Below, piece after piece: positions 1-5,806 of a stretch of 6,811 bases of DNA. Positions within the stretch are counted from its first letter, which is position 1, and every line of letters starts with the position of its first letter. The stretch comes from an uncultured Myxococcales bacterium (GTDB lineage Bacteria > Myxococcota_A > UBA9042). The notes under the pieces are model-generated. The model was given only the letters and a program-made list of their open reading frames with translations. It was not told the DNA's origin and searched no databases. The stretch is taken from the NCBI GenBank assembly GCA_903917305.1, contig CAIXAA010000910.1, forward strand, positions 1-6,811, read 5' to 3'. Position numbers and translations under genes: made by a program.

Positions 1-169
1 GCAGATCTTCCTGGAGAGCGGGCAGCCCCAGCGGGCGGTGCGGCTGCTGCGCGAGGCCGAGCAGCTCGGCGTGCGCGATCCCGAGGTGCACCAGTTGCTG
101 CAGAAGCTGCAAGCCTACATGGCCAGCCCGGCCGGGCAGCCCACGCCGGTTCCGCCAAGTCCGCAATAA
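1..169 (+). CDS. C-terminal end of a TPR-like repeat protein (partial, 5' end outside window)
   Basis: An open frame enters from the left edge (first full codon at 2) and gives 55 residues before TAA at 167-169. The visible part holds a helix-turn-helix pair typical of a tetratricopeptide unit: FLESGQPQRAVRLLREAEQL, then a short turn with DPEVHQLLQKLQ, then a Pro/Gln-rich tail ending in PPSPQ. TPR units usually mediate protein-protein contacts, but the rest of the protein is missing, so partner and location cannot be given. The gene converges on msrA, and its last 55 bases overlap msrA's 3' end on the other strand. The TPR assignment rests on one partial unit. Another alpha-helical repeat family is possible. 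Confidence 0.6.
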   Translation, partial: QIFLESGQPQRAVRLLREAEQLGVRDPEVHQLLQKLQAYMASPAGQPTPVPPSPQ

Positions 170-750
170 CCACCTGGATTCTTTGCCAGGTACTGCTGGT
201 GGTAGTCCTCGGCGAAGTAGAACGTCGGCGCCATGGCGATGTCGGTCGTGATGCGCCCGTGTCCCGCCGCAGCCAGCGCCTGCTGATACCGTTCGCGCGA
301 CGCAAGCGCCTGAGTTTGCTGATCCTCTGTGGCGCAGTACAGCACCGAGCGGTACTGCGTGCCGATGTCGCCGCCCTGGCGCATGCCTTGGGTCGGATCG
401 TGGTTCTCCCAGAAAACTTGCAGCAATTCAGCATATGTGACGACGCTGGCATCCCACACGACCTGCACGACCTCCACGTGGGCGGTCTGGCCGGAGCAGA
501 CTTCGCGGTAGGTGGGATTCGGCGTGAAGCCGCCCTGGTAGCCCACAGCGGTCGAGAAGATGCCTTTGTGTTGCCAGAACTTGCGTTCAGCACCCCAGAA
601 GCAGCCCAGGCCGAACCAGGCAATGGCCAGCGGCAGCGAGATGCTGGGATGCAGCGGCGCATCCAGCACGAAGTGGCGCGGCGCGATCGGCATCGGCTCA
701 GGACGACCGGGCAGGGCGTCTTGCGGTCGCGGCAGTGTGGTCTTGCCCAT
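115..750 (-). CDS. msrA: Peptide methionine-S-sulfoxide reductase MsrA, cytoplasmic type
   Basis: MsrA reduces the S epimer of methionine sulfoxide, free or in proteins, using thioredoxin as electron donor. The 211-residue product is collinear with E. coli MsrA and close to its usual length. Catalytic Cys50 lies in GCFWG. Tyr81, Glu93 and Tyr133 match the known substrate-binding and acid residues. Resolving cysteines are Cys196 in GGYCG and Cys205 near the end. The N-terminal DALPGR..PMP segment matches the family, and there is no signal peptide, so it is expected in the cytoplasm. The ATG start is supported by GAGGAG at 761-756, five bases away, overlapping the TGA of the upstream regulator gene. 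This indicates translational coupling and operon membership. Its 3' end overlaps the convergent TPR gene. It is the second MsrA domain in this operon. Confidence 0.97.
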   Translation of the reverse strand: MGKTTLPRPQDALPGRPEPMPIAPRHFVLDAPLHPSISLPLAIAWFGLGCFWGAERKFWQHKGIFSTAVGYQGGFTPNPTYREVCSGQTAHVEVVQVVWDASVVTYAELLQVFWENHDPTQGMRQGGDIGTQYRSVLYCATEDQQTQALASRERYQQALAAAGHGRITTDIAMAPTFYFAEDYHQQYLAKNPGGYCGLGGTGVGCPAGLAM

Positions 751-755
751 GCCAA

Positions 756-762
756 CTCCTCA
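756..762 (-). promoter_or_regulatory. msrA ribosome binding site overlapping the TetR stop codon
   Basis: The minus strand reads TGAGGAG and, after five bases, ATG. The TGA stop of the regulator gene and the GAGGAG of msrA share bases. Ribosomes finishing the regulator would be placed to start msrA. Confidence 0.8.
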
Positions 763-1362
763 GCGGCGAACGAGCGCATCCAGCGCCGCACCGCGACATT
801 GGTTCTGCAGCCGGACGCGCACCTGCGCATCCGGCTCGCGCGCCGCCCGCAGCAGCACGCCGTCCACCAGCGCGCGCAGCACCAGCGACGTGAGCTCCGG
901 GTCCGGCGCGTGCCAGCAGTACTGCGCATGACCGCGCTCCAGCAACTGCGCCAGCCCCGCGCGGCACATGCGCTCGCAGGCTTCCAGGGGCGCGCGCACC
1001 TGCGGGTCGGCGATATCGGTCCACAGCATGGCGAACAGCAGCCAGGGCGAAGCCGGCGGCGTCGCCAGCGCAAACATCCCCGCCAGCCACTCGTTGAGCT
1101 GCCCACGCGGATCGCCCGCCGCCGTCTGGGCTTGCGCGTGCAGCTGCAGCAGCGGCGCACCGGCCTGGCGCGCCAGCTCGGTCAAAAGCCCAGTCCTATC
1201 GCCGAAGTAGTACAGCACGACGCTCTTGGCCACACCGGCGGCATCCGCCACGCGCTGCAGCGACAGCTCGCCCAGCCCCTGCGCCACGGCCGTTCGCAGC
1301 GCCGCATCGAGGAGCAGCGCCCGGCGGTCCTGACTTCGTTGCTGGCTCGGCACGTTCGGCAT
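760..1362 (-). CDS. TetR/AcrR-family transcriptional regulator inside the msr operon
   Basis: This 200-residue protein has the classic TetR layout. An N-terminal DNA-binding helix-turn-helix spans about residues 15-60 (SLQRVADAAGVAKSVVLYYF followed by GDRTGLL). A variable all-helical ligand and dimer domain follows. Its end (LVLRALVDGVLLRA) resembles the BetI-like TetR C-terminal type. I chose ATG 1362 because it gives normal family length and follows the msrBA stop by 37 bases. A longer in-frame start at 1509 would overlap msrBA and add a low-complexity Arg/Thr-rich leader. No strong Shine-Dalgarno precedes ATG 1362. Cysteines at 129 and 133 (CxxxC), 149 and 189 could allow redox sensing, which is inference only. 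By position it probably represses its own msr operon. The ligand is unknown. Confidence 0.92.
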   Translation of the reverse strand: MPNVPSQQRSQDRRALLLDAALRTAVAQGLGELSLQRVADAAGVAKSVVLYYFGDRTGLLTELARQAGAPLLQLHAQAQTAAGDPRGQLNEWLAGMFALATPPASPWLLFAMLWTDIADPQVRAPLEACERMCRAGLAQLLERGHAQYCWHAPDPELTSLVLRALVDGVLLRAAREPDAQVRVRLQNQCRGAALDALVRR

Positions 1363-1399
1363 GGGCAGAGGCGTCGCACGCGCCGTCCTGGGTGTCAAT

Positions 1400-2476
1400 C
1401 TACTGCTCGCAGCTGCCGCCGTGCCGCTCGTGGTAGTCCTGATGGTACGCCTCCGCCGGCCAGAACGGCCCCGCGTCCTGCACGGTCGTCGCGATGGCGC
1501 GCCCCGCAAAGCGCTTGGAGGCCTGCAGCGCCTTCAAGTACGCCTCCGCCTCCTGCCGCTGCGCCCGATCCGCGACGAAGAGCACGCTGCGGTACTGGTT
1601 GCCGATGTCCGGCCCTTGCCGATCCTGCGTCGTCGGGTCGATGTGCCCGAGCAGCCGCTCCAGAAGCTGATGATAGGACACGCGGTTCGCGTCATACTCG
1701 ACCTGCACCGTCTCGGCATGTCCGGTGTCGCCGGAAGACACCTGCTCGTACTTCGGATTGCGAGTCTTTCCACCCATGTAGCCGGAGGTCGCCTCCAGCA
1801 CGCCCGGTGTGCGCTGCATCAGGTCCTCGATGCCCCAGAAGCAGCCGCCCGCGAAGTAGGCGATTTCGCGGCGGACCGGCTGAGACTCCGGTGGCAGCGG
1901 CTTGCCTTCCGGGTAGAAGATGAGCGCCGCGGCGTTGAGGCAGTAGCGCTTGCCTGTCGGCCGCGGACCGTCGTCGAACACGTGGCCGAGGTGCCCGCCG
2001 GAGCGCGCGTCCAGGATCTCGGTCCGCACCATCCCGCCGCCCGTGTCGCGCCTCTCGATGATGTGAGCAGGATCAATCGGTTGCGTAAAGCTCGGCCAGC
2101 CCGTGCCGGACTCGAACTTGTCCGCCCCGCGAAACAGCGGCAGGCCGCCGAGCGCCGAGACGTAGGTGCCCTTGCCGTGCGACAGCTCCCCGCCGCAGAA
2201 AGGCGCCTCGGTGGCCGCGTGCAGCATCACGCGGCGCTGCTCCGGCGTGAGATCCCTTGCCAGCCTCGCGACTTCGTCCGGCGTGAGCGGCGTGATGTCG
2301 TAGCCGGATTCACTGATGATGCGTCGCTTCATGCCCGCTCCCTCCGCCGCCGGCGCTTGCTCGGCGCCTGGACCTCCCGGCTGCGCGCCTTGATCCGCGC
2401 GCGCAACATGCGAGCGGGCACAGGACATGCCTAGCATCATGGCAAAAACACTGATCGCCCACACCGGTGCGTTCAT
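1400..2476 (-). CDS. msrBA: Exported bifunctional methionine sulfoxide reductase, MsrB-MsrA fusion
   Basis: This 358-residue fusion should reduce both R (MsrB) and S (MsrA) epimers of methionine sulfoxide. Residues 1-27 form a hydrophobic Sec-type signal with possible cleavage after ARA. A Pro/Gly/Ala/Gln-rich linker covers about 29-48. The MsrB domain (about 52-195) has GTGWPSF, GGHLGHVFDDGP and catalytic Cys179 in RYCLN. The MsrA domain (about 203-358) has catalytic Cys212 in GCFWG, Tyr243, Glu255, Tyr295 and a likely resolving Cys356 three residues from the end. The two CxxC zinc pairs of many MsrBs are absent, and the common recycling Cys before GWPSF is Thr125. Cys94 may replace it. Start ATG 2476 has GGAGGG five bases upstream. 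The signal lacks basic residues at its N-terminus, and GMSC at 16-19 is a poor lipobox. First gene of the leftward operon. Confidence 0.95.
   Translation of the reverse strand: MNAPVWAISVFAMMLGMSCARSHVARADQGAQPGGPGAEQAPAAEGAGMKRRIISESGYDITPLTPDEVARLARDLTPEQRRVMLHAATEAPFCGGELSHGKGTYVSALGGLPLFRGADKFESGTGWPSFTQPIDPAHIIERRDTGGGMVRTEILDARSGGHLGHVFDDGPRPTGKRYCLNAAALIFYPEGKPLPPESQPVRREIAYFAGGCFWGIEDLMQRTPGVLEATSGYMGGKTRNPKYEQVSSGDTGHAETVQVEYDANRVSYHQLLERLLGHIDPTTQDRQGPDIGNQYRSVLFVADRAQRQEAEAYLKALQASKRFAGRAIATTVQDAGPFWPAEAYHQDYHERHGGSCEQ
2330..2345 (-). promoter_or_regulatory. Candidate internal ribosome binding site and start within msrBA
   Basis: Inside the msrBA frame, GGAGGG at 2345-2340 lies seven bases before an in-frame ATG (2332-2330, Met49). 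It sits exactly between the signal/linker and the MsrB domain. Initiation here would give a 310-residue enzyme beginning MKRRIISESG without export signal. The purine-rich stretch also encodes Glu-Gly in the linker, so chance is possible. Confidence 0.4.
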
Positions 2477-2481
2477 CGCGA

Positions 2482-2487
2482 CCCTCC
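2482..2487 (-). promoter_or_regulatory. Ribosome binding site of msrBA (decides the start)
   Basis: On the minus strand GGAGGG lies five bases before ATG 2476. It fixes the signal-peptide-bearing start rather than the in-frame ATG at 2572, which would cross most of the intergenic region and lacks this spacing. Confidence 0.85.
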
Positions 2488-2506
2488 GTTGATCTGTCAG
2501 GTGGAA

Positions 2507-2522
2507 CAACGCTGCAGCGCTG
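2507..2522. promoter_or_regulatory. Candidate TetR-type operator: imperfect 16-bp palindrome
   Basis: CAACGCTGCAGCGCTG is self-complementary in 14 of 16 positions, around a perfect 10-bp core CGCTGCAGCG (2510-2519). It lies 31 bases upstream of the msrBA start, where a dimeric repressor could block the leftward promoter. A TetR dimer binds such symmetry, and the regulator is encoded in the same operon. In high-GC DNA short palindromes also arise by chance. Confidence 0.35.
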
Positions 2523-2597
2523 CGGACATTCCCGGATTGCCCACGACCGCGATGCGCTGCACACTGCGCCAACCAACACGATTGCGAGAGCCTACCC

Positions 2598-3371
2598 GTG
2601 CCTTACGATCGAATCGCCAAACTTCGCGCTTTCCTCACGGATTGCAGCCATGTGTACGGCATCGGCGACGTCGACGAGGACCTCGAAGCGGCCGATCTCA
2701 CGGCCGCGACCTTGGCCACATCCACGGGCCAGATGAAGCTGGCGCACATGCGTTTTGCGCGCGATCTCGCCTGCTGGCGCTCCCTGCGGCGCTGCGTCGG
2801 CGGCGATTCCGCAGCCGTCGTGAGCCTTTGCACCGGTCCCGGCACGCCGCTGCTGGGCTGGTTCTACGACACGCCTCCGGCGTCGGAGCAACCGCTGCTG
2901 GCTTGCGACCCGCTGGATTGGCTGCCGCTGCGCGAACTGCCGAGCCTGCACGCGTTGTGGGCGGATGTCCTGGTCGGGCGCGAACACCTCGACTATCGCG
3001 GCGGCGTGCTGCTGCCCGACGCGGTGCCGCAGGGGGCCACGGTGCTGGCGTCGCTGGTCCTGCCGCTCGACATCGATCAAGAAAGCAAGATGTTGGCGTG
3101 GTTGCATGAGCAGCGCGGCCGTGGCTGCCGCATCGTGCTCGCCGGTCCGCGGCAGGACCGCGAGCCTGGGCTGTGGCAGCGCATCGGCGCCGGCCTGCGC
3201 ATCGACGACCAGCCGAACCTCTTTCGCGCAAGCGGCCTTGCTGACTTCGCCAATGCCTTTCCGCAAAAGGCCGCCTGGGGCTTTCGCCGCACGCGCGACC
3301 ACTTGTCGCTGTCCACCGCGCTGCTCGGCACTGCCGACGGCTGGCGCTTTCTCGACGGGAGTTCCACATGA
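2598..3371 (+). CDS. Hypothetical protein coupled to purT, possibly with a Rossmann-like nucleotide or SAM-binding fold
   Basis: I do not recognise this 257-residue protein. It starts with GTG 2598, preceded by a modest GAGAG at 2586-2590. No other in-frame start lies nearby upstream. There is no signal peptide or membrane segment. Residues 72-86 (AAVVSLCTGPGTPLL) form a hydrophobic strand ending in a glycine/proline turn. Next come an acidic ACDPLDW at 102-108, a strand VLASLVLPLDID at 149-160, then helix and strand MLAWLHEQRGRGCRIVLAGP at 165-184. This order recalls class I SAM-dependent methyltransferases, but the usual GxGxG is degenerate, so function is open. The stop TGA overlaps the purT ATG (ATGA), so the two genes are co-translated. 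The divergent neighbour is the msr operon. The coding strand is supported by this coupling and by a globular composition. Confidence 0.8.
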   Translation: MPYDRIAKLRAFLTDCSHVYGIGDVDEDLEAADLTAATLATSTGQMKLAHMRFARDLACWRSLRRCVGGDSAAVVSLCTGPGTPLLGWFYDTPPASEQPLLACDPLDWLPLRELPSLHALWADVLVGREHLDYRGGVLLPDAVPQGATVLASLVLPLDIDQESKMLAWLHEQRGRGCRIVLAGPRQDREPGLWQRIGAGLRIDDQPNLFRASGLADFANAFPQKAAWGFRRTRDHLSLSTALLGTADGWRFLDGSST

Positions 3372-4558
3372 AAAGCGAGACGTTTCCCAAGCGCATCCTG
3401 CTCCTTGGCTCGGGGGAGCTGGGCAAGGAGGTCGCCATCGCGGCCCAGCGCCTCGGTCAGCACGTGATGGCGGCGGACAGCTACGACGGCGCGCCGGCGA
3501 TGCAGGTGGCGCACGAGCGCGCGGTGTTCTCGATGCTCGATCCGGACGCCTTGCGCGCCGCGGTCGAGCGCTTGAAGCCCGATGTGATCATTCCGGAAAT
3601 CGAGGCAATTGCCACCCAGGTGCTGCCGGAGTTCGAGGCGCGCGGCATCCTGGTGGCGCCGACGGCGCGCGCCACGGCGATCACGATGAACCGCGAAGCC
3701 ATTCGCGACCTTGCCGCGCGCGACCTCGGCCTGCGCACCGCGCCCTACCGCTATGCCAGCAGTGCCGAGGAGTTGGAAGCCGCCGCGCGCTTCCTCGGCT
3801 TTCCCTGCGTCGTCAAGCCGATCATGTCCAGCTCCGGCAAGGGGCAGAGCGTCGTGCGCGATCAGGCCGGCGTGCAAAAAGCGTGGGAGTACGCGATGCA
3901 GGGCGCCAGGGCGCAGAACCTCCGCGTCATCGTGGAAGGCTTTGTCGAGTTCGAGCTGGAGATCACGCTGCTGACGGTGCGGACGCGCGACGGCGGCGTG
4001 CGCTTCTGCGACCCGATCGGCCACCGGCAGGAGCGCGGCGACTACCAGGAGAGCTGGATGCCGGCGCACGTGCCCTTCGAAATCCTGCGTGAAGCGGAGG
4101 AGATGGCAGACAAGCTGACCCTGGAGCTGTGCCGCGGCGCGCACGGGCAGGGCGCGGGGCTCTTCGGCGTGGAGTTCTTCCTGGCCAAGGATGGTCTCGT
4201 CTTTTCAGAGCTTTCGCCGCGGCCGCACGACACGGGGCTCGTCACGCTCATCAGCCAGTCGCTCAGCGAGTTCGAGCTGCACCTGCGCGCCATTCTCGGC
4301 CTGCCGATCCCGGAGCTGCGCACGTTCGGGCCAGCGGCGAGCGCCGTGATCCTCGCGGACACGACGAGCGAAACCGTGCAGTATCGCGGTCTTGCCGAGG
4401 CGCTGGCGCAGCCGGGCACGGATCTGCGCCTGTTCGGCAAGCCGCGATCGCACAACTACCGGCGCATGGGCGTGGCGCTGGCGCTTGGAGCGAGCACGGA
4501 CGAAGCGCGGGCGAAGGCGCGCCGGGCTGCATCCCTGGTGGAACTGGTTTACGGATAG
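3368..4558 (+). CDS. purT: Formate-dependent phosphoribosylglycinamide formyltransferase (GAR transformylase 2)
   Basis: PurT makes formyl-GAR from GAR, formate and ATP through formyl phosphate, the third step of purine synthesis. It needs no formyl-tetrahydrofolate, unlike PurN. The 396-residue ATP-grasp protein matches E. coli PurT throughout. The N-terminal GSGELGKE at 14-21 and PEIEAIAT at 76-83 form the GAR site. CVVKPIMSSSGKGQ at 147-160 is the ATP loop. GHRQERGDY at 218-226 follows. Metal ligands are Glu269 in GLFGVE and Glu281 in SELSPRPHD, and LFGKP at 355-359 completes the fold. Start ATG 3368 has GGGAG six bases upstream and overlaps the previous stop. About six extra residues (near 256-262) precede GLFGVE compared with E. 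coli from memory. It is the second gene of a coupled pair. Cytoplasmic. Confidence 0.97.
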   Translation: MKSETFPKRILLLGSGELGKEVAIAAQRLGQHVMAADSYDGAPAMQVAHERAVFSMLDPDALRAAVERLKPDVIIPEIEAIATQVLPEFEARGILVAPTARATAITMNREAIRDLAARDLGLRTAPYRYASSAEELEAAARFLGFPCVVKPIMSSSGKGQSVVRDQAGVQKAWEYAMQGARAQNLRVIVEGFVEFELEITLLTVRTRDGGVRFCDPIGHRQERGDYQESWMPAHVPFEILREAEEMADKLTLELCRGAHGQGAGLFGVEFFLAKDGLVFSELSPRPHDTGLVTLISQSLSEFELHLRAILGLPIPELRTFGPAASAVILADTTSETVQYRGLAEALAQPGTDLRLFGKPRSHNYRRMGVALALGASTDEARAKARRAASLVELVYG

Positions 4559-4691
4559 CTGTGAAGGATCGTAGGCGAGCGGGGCGGTTGGCAAGGAAAG
4601 TCTTGGAGCCGGGCTGGCGCGAGGCTAGCTTGCAGGGCGCTGGGCCTTTCGGCGCCATCGAGTCTCGACCCCAGTTCGTCGCGGAGCGTGC
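4559..4691 (+). promoter_or_regulatory. purT to deacetylase spacer with a weak promoter candidate
   Basis: No credible gene lies in these 133 bases. TTGGAG at 4603-4608 and TAGCTT at 4626-4631 are spaced 17 bases apart, each with about half consensus match, and could drive the deacetylase gene. A small GGCGC/GCGCC hairpin (4636-4656, 11-base loop) has no T run. The deacetylase could equally be read through from purT. Confidence 0.25.
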
Positions 4692-5726
4692 GTGAACCCG
4701 ATCGGCATCGTCTTTGATCCCGAGTGTTTGCTCCACGACACGGGGCCCGGGCACGCCGAAAGCTCGGCGCGGCTGCAATGCCTGCTCAACATGCTCGGCG
4801 CCCATGACGTCCAAGCCCTGAGCCCCACCATCCTGCACGGGCGCAGCGCCACGGAAGCGGAGGTGCTGCGCGTCCATAGCCCGGCGCATTGGAAGCGCCT
4901 CAAGGCCACGGCCGGCTACAACGTGCGCCTCGACAACGACACGGTCGCCTCGCCGCGCAGCTTCGACGCCGCCTTGCGCTCCGCCGGCTGCACGCTTGCC
5001 GCGGTCGAAGCCGTCGTCGCCGGCGAGGTGCGCAGCGCGTTTGCCTTCACGCGTCCTCCTGGCCACCATGCCGAGCCCGACAAGCCGATGGGCTTTTGCC
5101 TCTTCAACAACGTCGCCATCGCCGCCCGGCACGCGCGCGCCACGCTGGGCATGCAGCGCATCGCCATCGTCGACTTCGACGTGCACCACGGCAACGGGAC
5201 GCAGAACACGTTCTACCATGACCCGTATGTGCTCTATGTCTCGACGCATCAGCGGCCTCTGTACCCCGGAACTGGCGCGGCGACGGAGCTGGGCGAAGGT
5301 CTCGGTCGCGGCCGCACCATCAACATCCCGCTGCGCGGCGGCCACGGCGACGCCGAGTTCGACGCCATCTACGGCTCGGTCGTGGCGCGCATCCTGGAGC
5401 GCTTCCGCCCGGATTTGATCATCGTCTCCGCGGGGTTCGACATCGCCGCCGAAGACCCGCTCGGCAGCATGGAAGTCAGCAGCGACGGCTTCGCGCGCAT
5501 TGCGGCGCACCTCGTGGCGGCGGCGGAGATGACGTGTGGCGGGCGCATCGTGTTCGCGCTCGAGGGCGGCTACAGCCTGATGGCGTTGCAGGACGGCGTG
5601 TTTGCCTGCCTGGAGGCGATGGCGGGCGTGGTGCAGGTGGGCGAGCCGCGCGGGTCGCTGGCGACGCTGCCGCTCGGCGATGCAGTGCAATACTTGGATC
5701 TCTATCGCGAATTCTTTCCGATCTAG
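4692..5726 (+). CDS. Histone deacetylase-family zinc amidohydrolase (AcuC/acetylpolyamine amidohydrolase-like)
   Basis: These enzymes hydrolyse acyl-amide bonds with a zinc-activated water. Bacterial substrates include acetylated proteins and acetylpolyamines. The 344-residue product spans one complete domain. Landmarks are HAESSARL at 21-28, RPPGHHAEP with the His125-His126 charge-relay pair, and GFCLFNNVAIAA at 134-145. Zinc ligands Asp163 and His165 lie in DFDVHHGNG, and Asp250 lies in VSAGFD. Tyr294 in EGGYSL is the transition-state tyrosine. All key residues are present, so activity is expected. There is no signal peptide, so it is cytoplasmic. GTG 4692 is chosen because GGAG at 4683-4686 sits five bases upstream and the frame opens with a family-like N-terminus (IGIVFDPECLLHD). 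The substrate cannot be told from sequence. Its stop TAG is part of a CTAG shared with the convergent lipoprotein frame. Confidence 0.93.
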   Translation: MNPIGIVFDPECLLHDTGPGHAESSARLQCLLNMLGAHDVQALSPTILHGRSATEAEVLRVHSPAHWKRLKATAGYNVRLDNDTVASPRSFDAALRSAGCTLAAVEAVVAGEVRSAFAFTRPPGHHAEPDKPMGFCLFNNVAIAARHARATLGMQRIAIVDFDVHHGNGTQNTFYHDPYVLYVSTHQRPLYPGTGAATELGEGLGRGRTINIPLRGGHGDAEFDAIYGSVVARILERFRPDLIIVSAGFDIAAEDPLGSMEVSSDGFARIAAHLVAAAEMTCGGRIVFALEGGYSLMALQDGVFACLEAMAGVVQVGEPRGSLATLPLGDAVQYLDLYREFFPI

Positions 5727-5806
5727 CGTGCGCAGGACGCTGCGTGCCCCAACTCGCAAGCGCGCCGGTAGACGCCCTGGGCCTCCTCGACGGCCTTGTC
5801 GACGCC
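5723..5806 (-). other. In-frame continuation of the Sel1 lipoprotein beyond an amber codon
   Basis: Reading the same minus-strand frame past TAG 5809-5807 gives 27 more codons, GVDKAVEEAQGVYRR then ACELGHAASCAR, before TAG 5725-5723. This is a proper end of a Sel1 repeat. Counting the amber as residue 198, the new pair is Cys215/Cys223. Spacing within the pair is eight and from the previous pair 36, so no base is gained or lost. The amber falls at the variable x of the G-x-G loop, where other repeats have Asp or Glu. Nonsense mutation, readthrough and sequencing error all fit. An unrelated ORF does not. Confidence 0.8.

Larger units (their letters stand above)
2477..2597. promoter_or_regulatory. 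Divergent intergenic region with candidate promoters
   Basis: These 121 bases separate the leftward msr operon from the rightward purT unit and must hold promoters for both unless transcription enters from outside. Rightward, a weak sigma70-like pair can be drawn: TTGCCC at 2537-2542 and CACACT at 2560-2565, 17 bases apart, each with only partial consensus match. I see no convincing leftward -35/-10 pair. The region also holds the palindrome listed separately. Confidence 0.4.

Noticed and set aside
1393..1398. Exact TTGACA on the minus strand between msrBA and the TetR gene, suggesting an internal promoter
   Set aside because: At 16-18 bases downstream there is no -10-like hexamer, only GC-rich sequence. 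It also overlaps the short intergenic gap by chance position.
1363..1509. Extended N-terminus of the TetR protein from an in-frame ATG at 1509
   Set aside because: It would overlap the conserved MsrA domain of msrBA and add an Arg/Thr-rich leader not seen in TetR proteins. ATG 1362 gives normal length.
199..1923. Long plus-strand open frame across the msr operon
   Set aside because: Arg/Gln/Pro-rich translation without domains. The opposite strand carries MsrA, TetR and MsrBA with intact motifs.
2490..2500. GMSC at residues 16-19 of MsrBA as a lipoprotein lipobox
   Set aside because: Gly at -3 and Met at -2 fit the lipobox poorly, and an ARA signal-peptidase-I-like site follows.
2477..2572. 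Longer MsrBA starting at ATG 2572
   Set aside because: The extra 32 residues precede the signal peptide and would bury it. GGAGGG five bases before ATG 2476 marks the real start.
2592..3302. Minus-strand open frame opposite the unrecognised purT-coupled gene
   Set aside because: The plus-strand frame ends in a perfect ATGA coupling with purT and has balanced globular composition. The minus frame has Arg/Gln/Ala-rich shadow composition and no ribosome site evidence.
4636..4656. GGCGC...GCGCC hairpin after purT as an intrinsic terminator
   Set aside because: The stem is only five pairs with an 11-base loop, and no T-rich tract follows on either strand.
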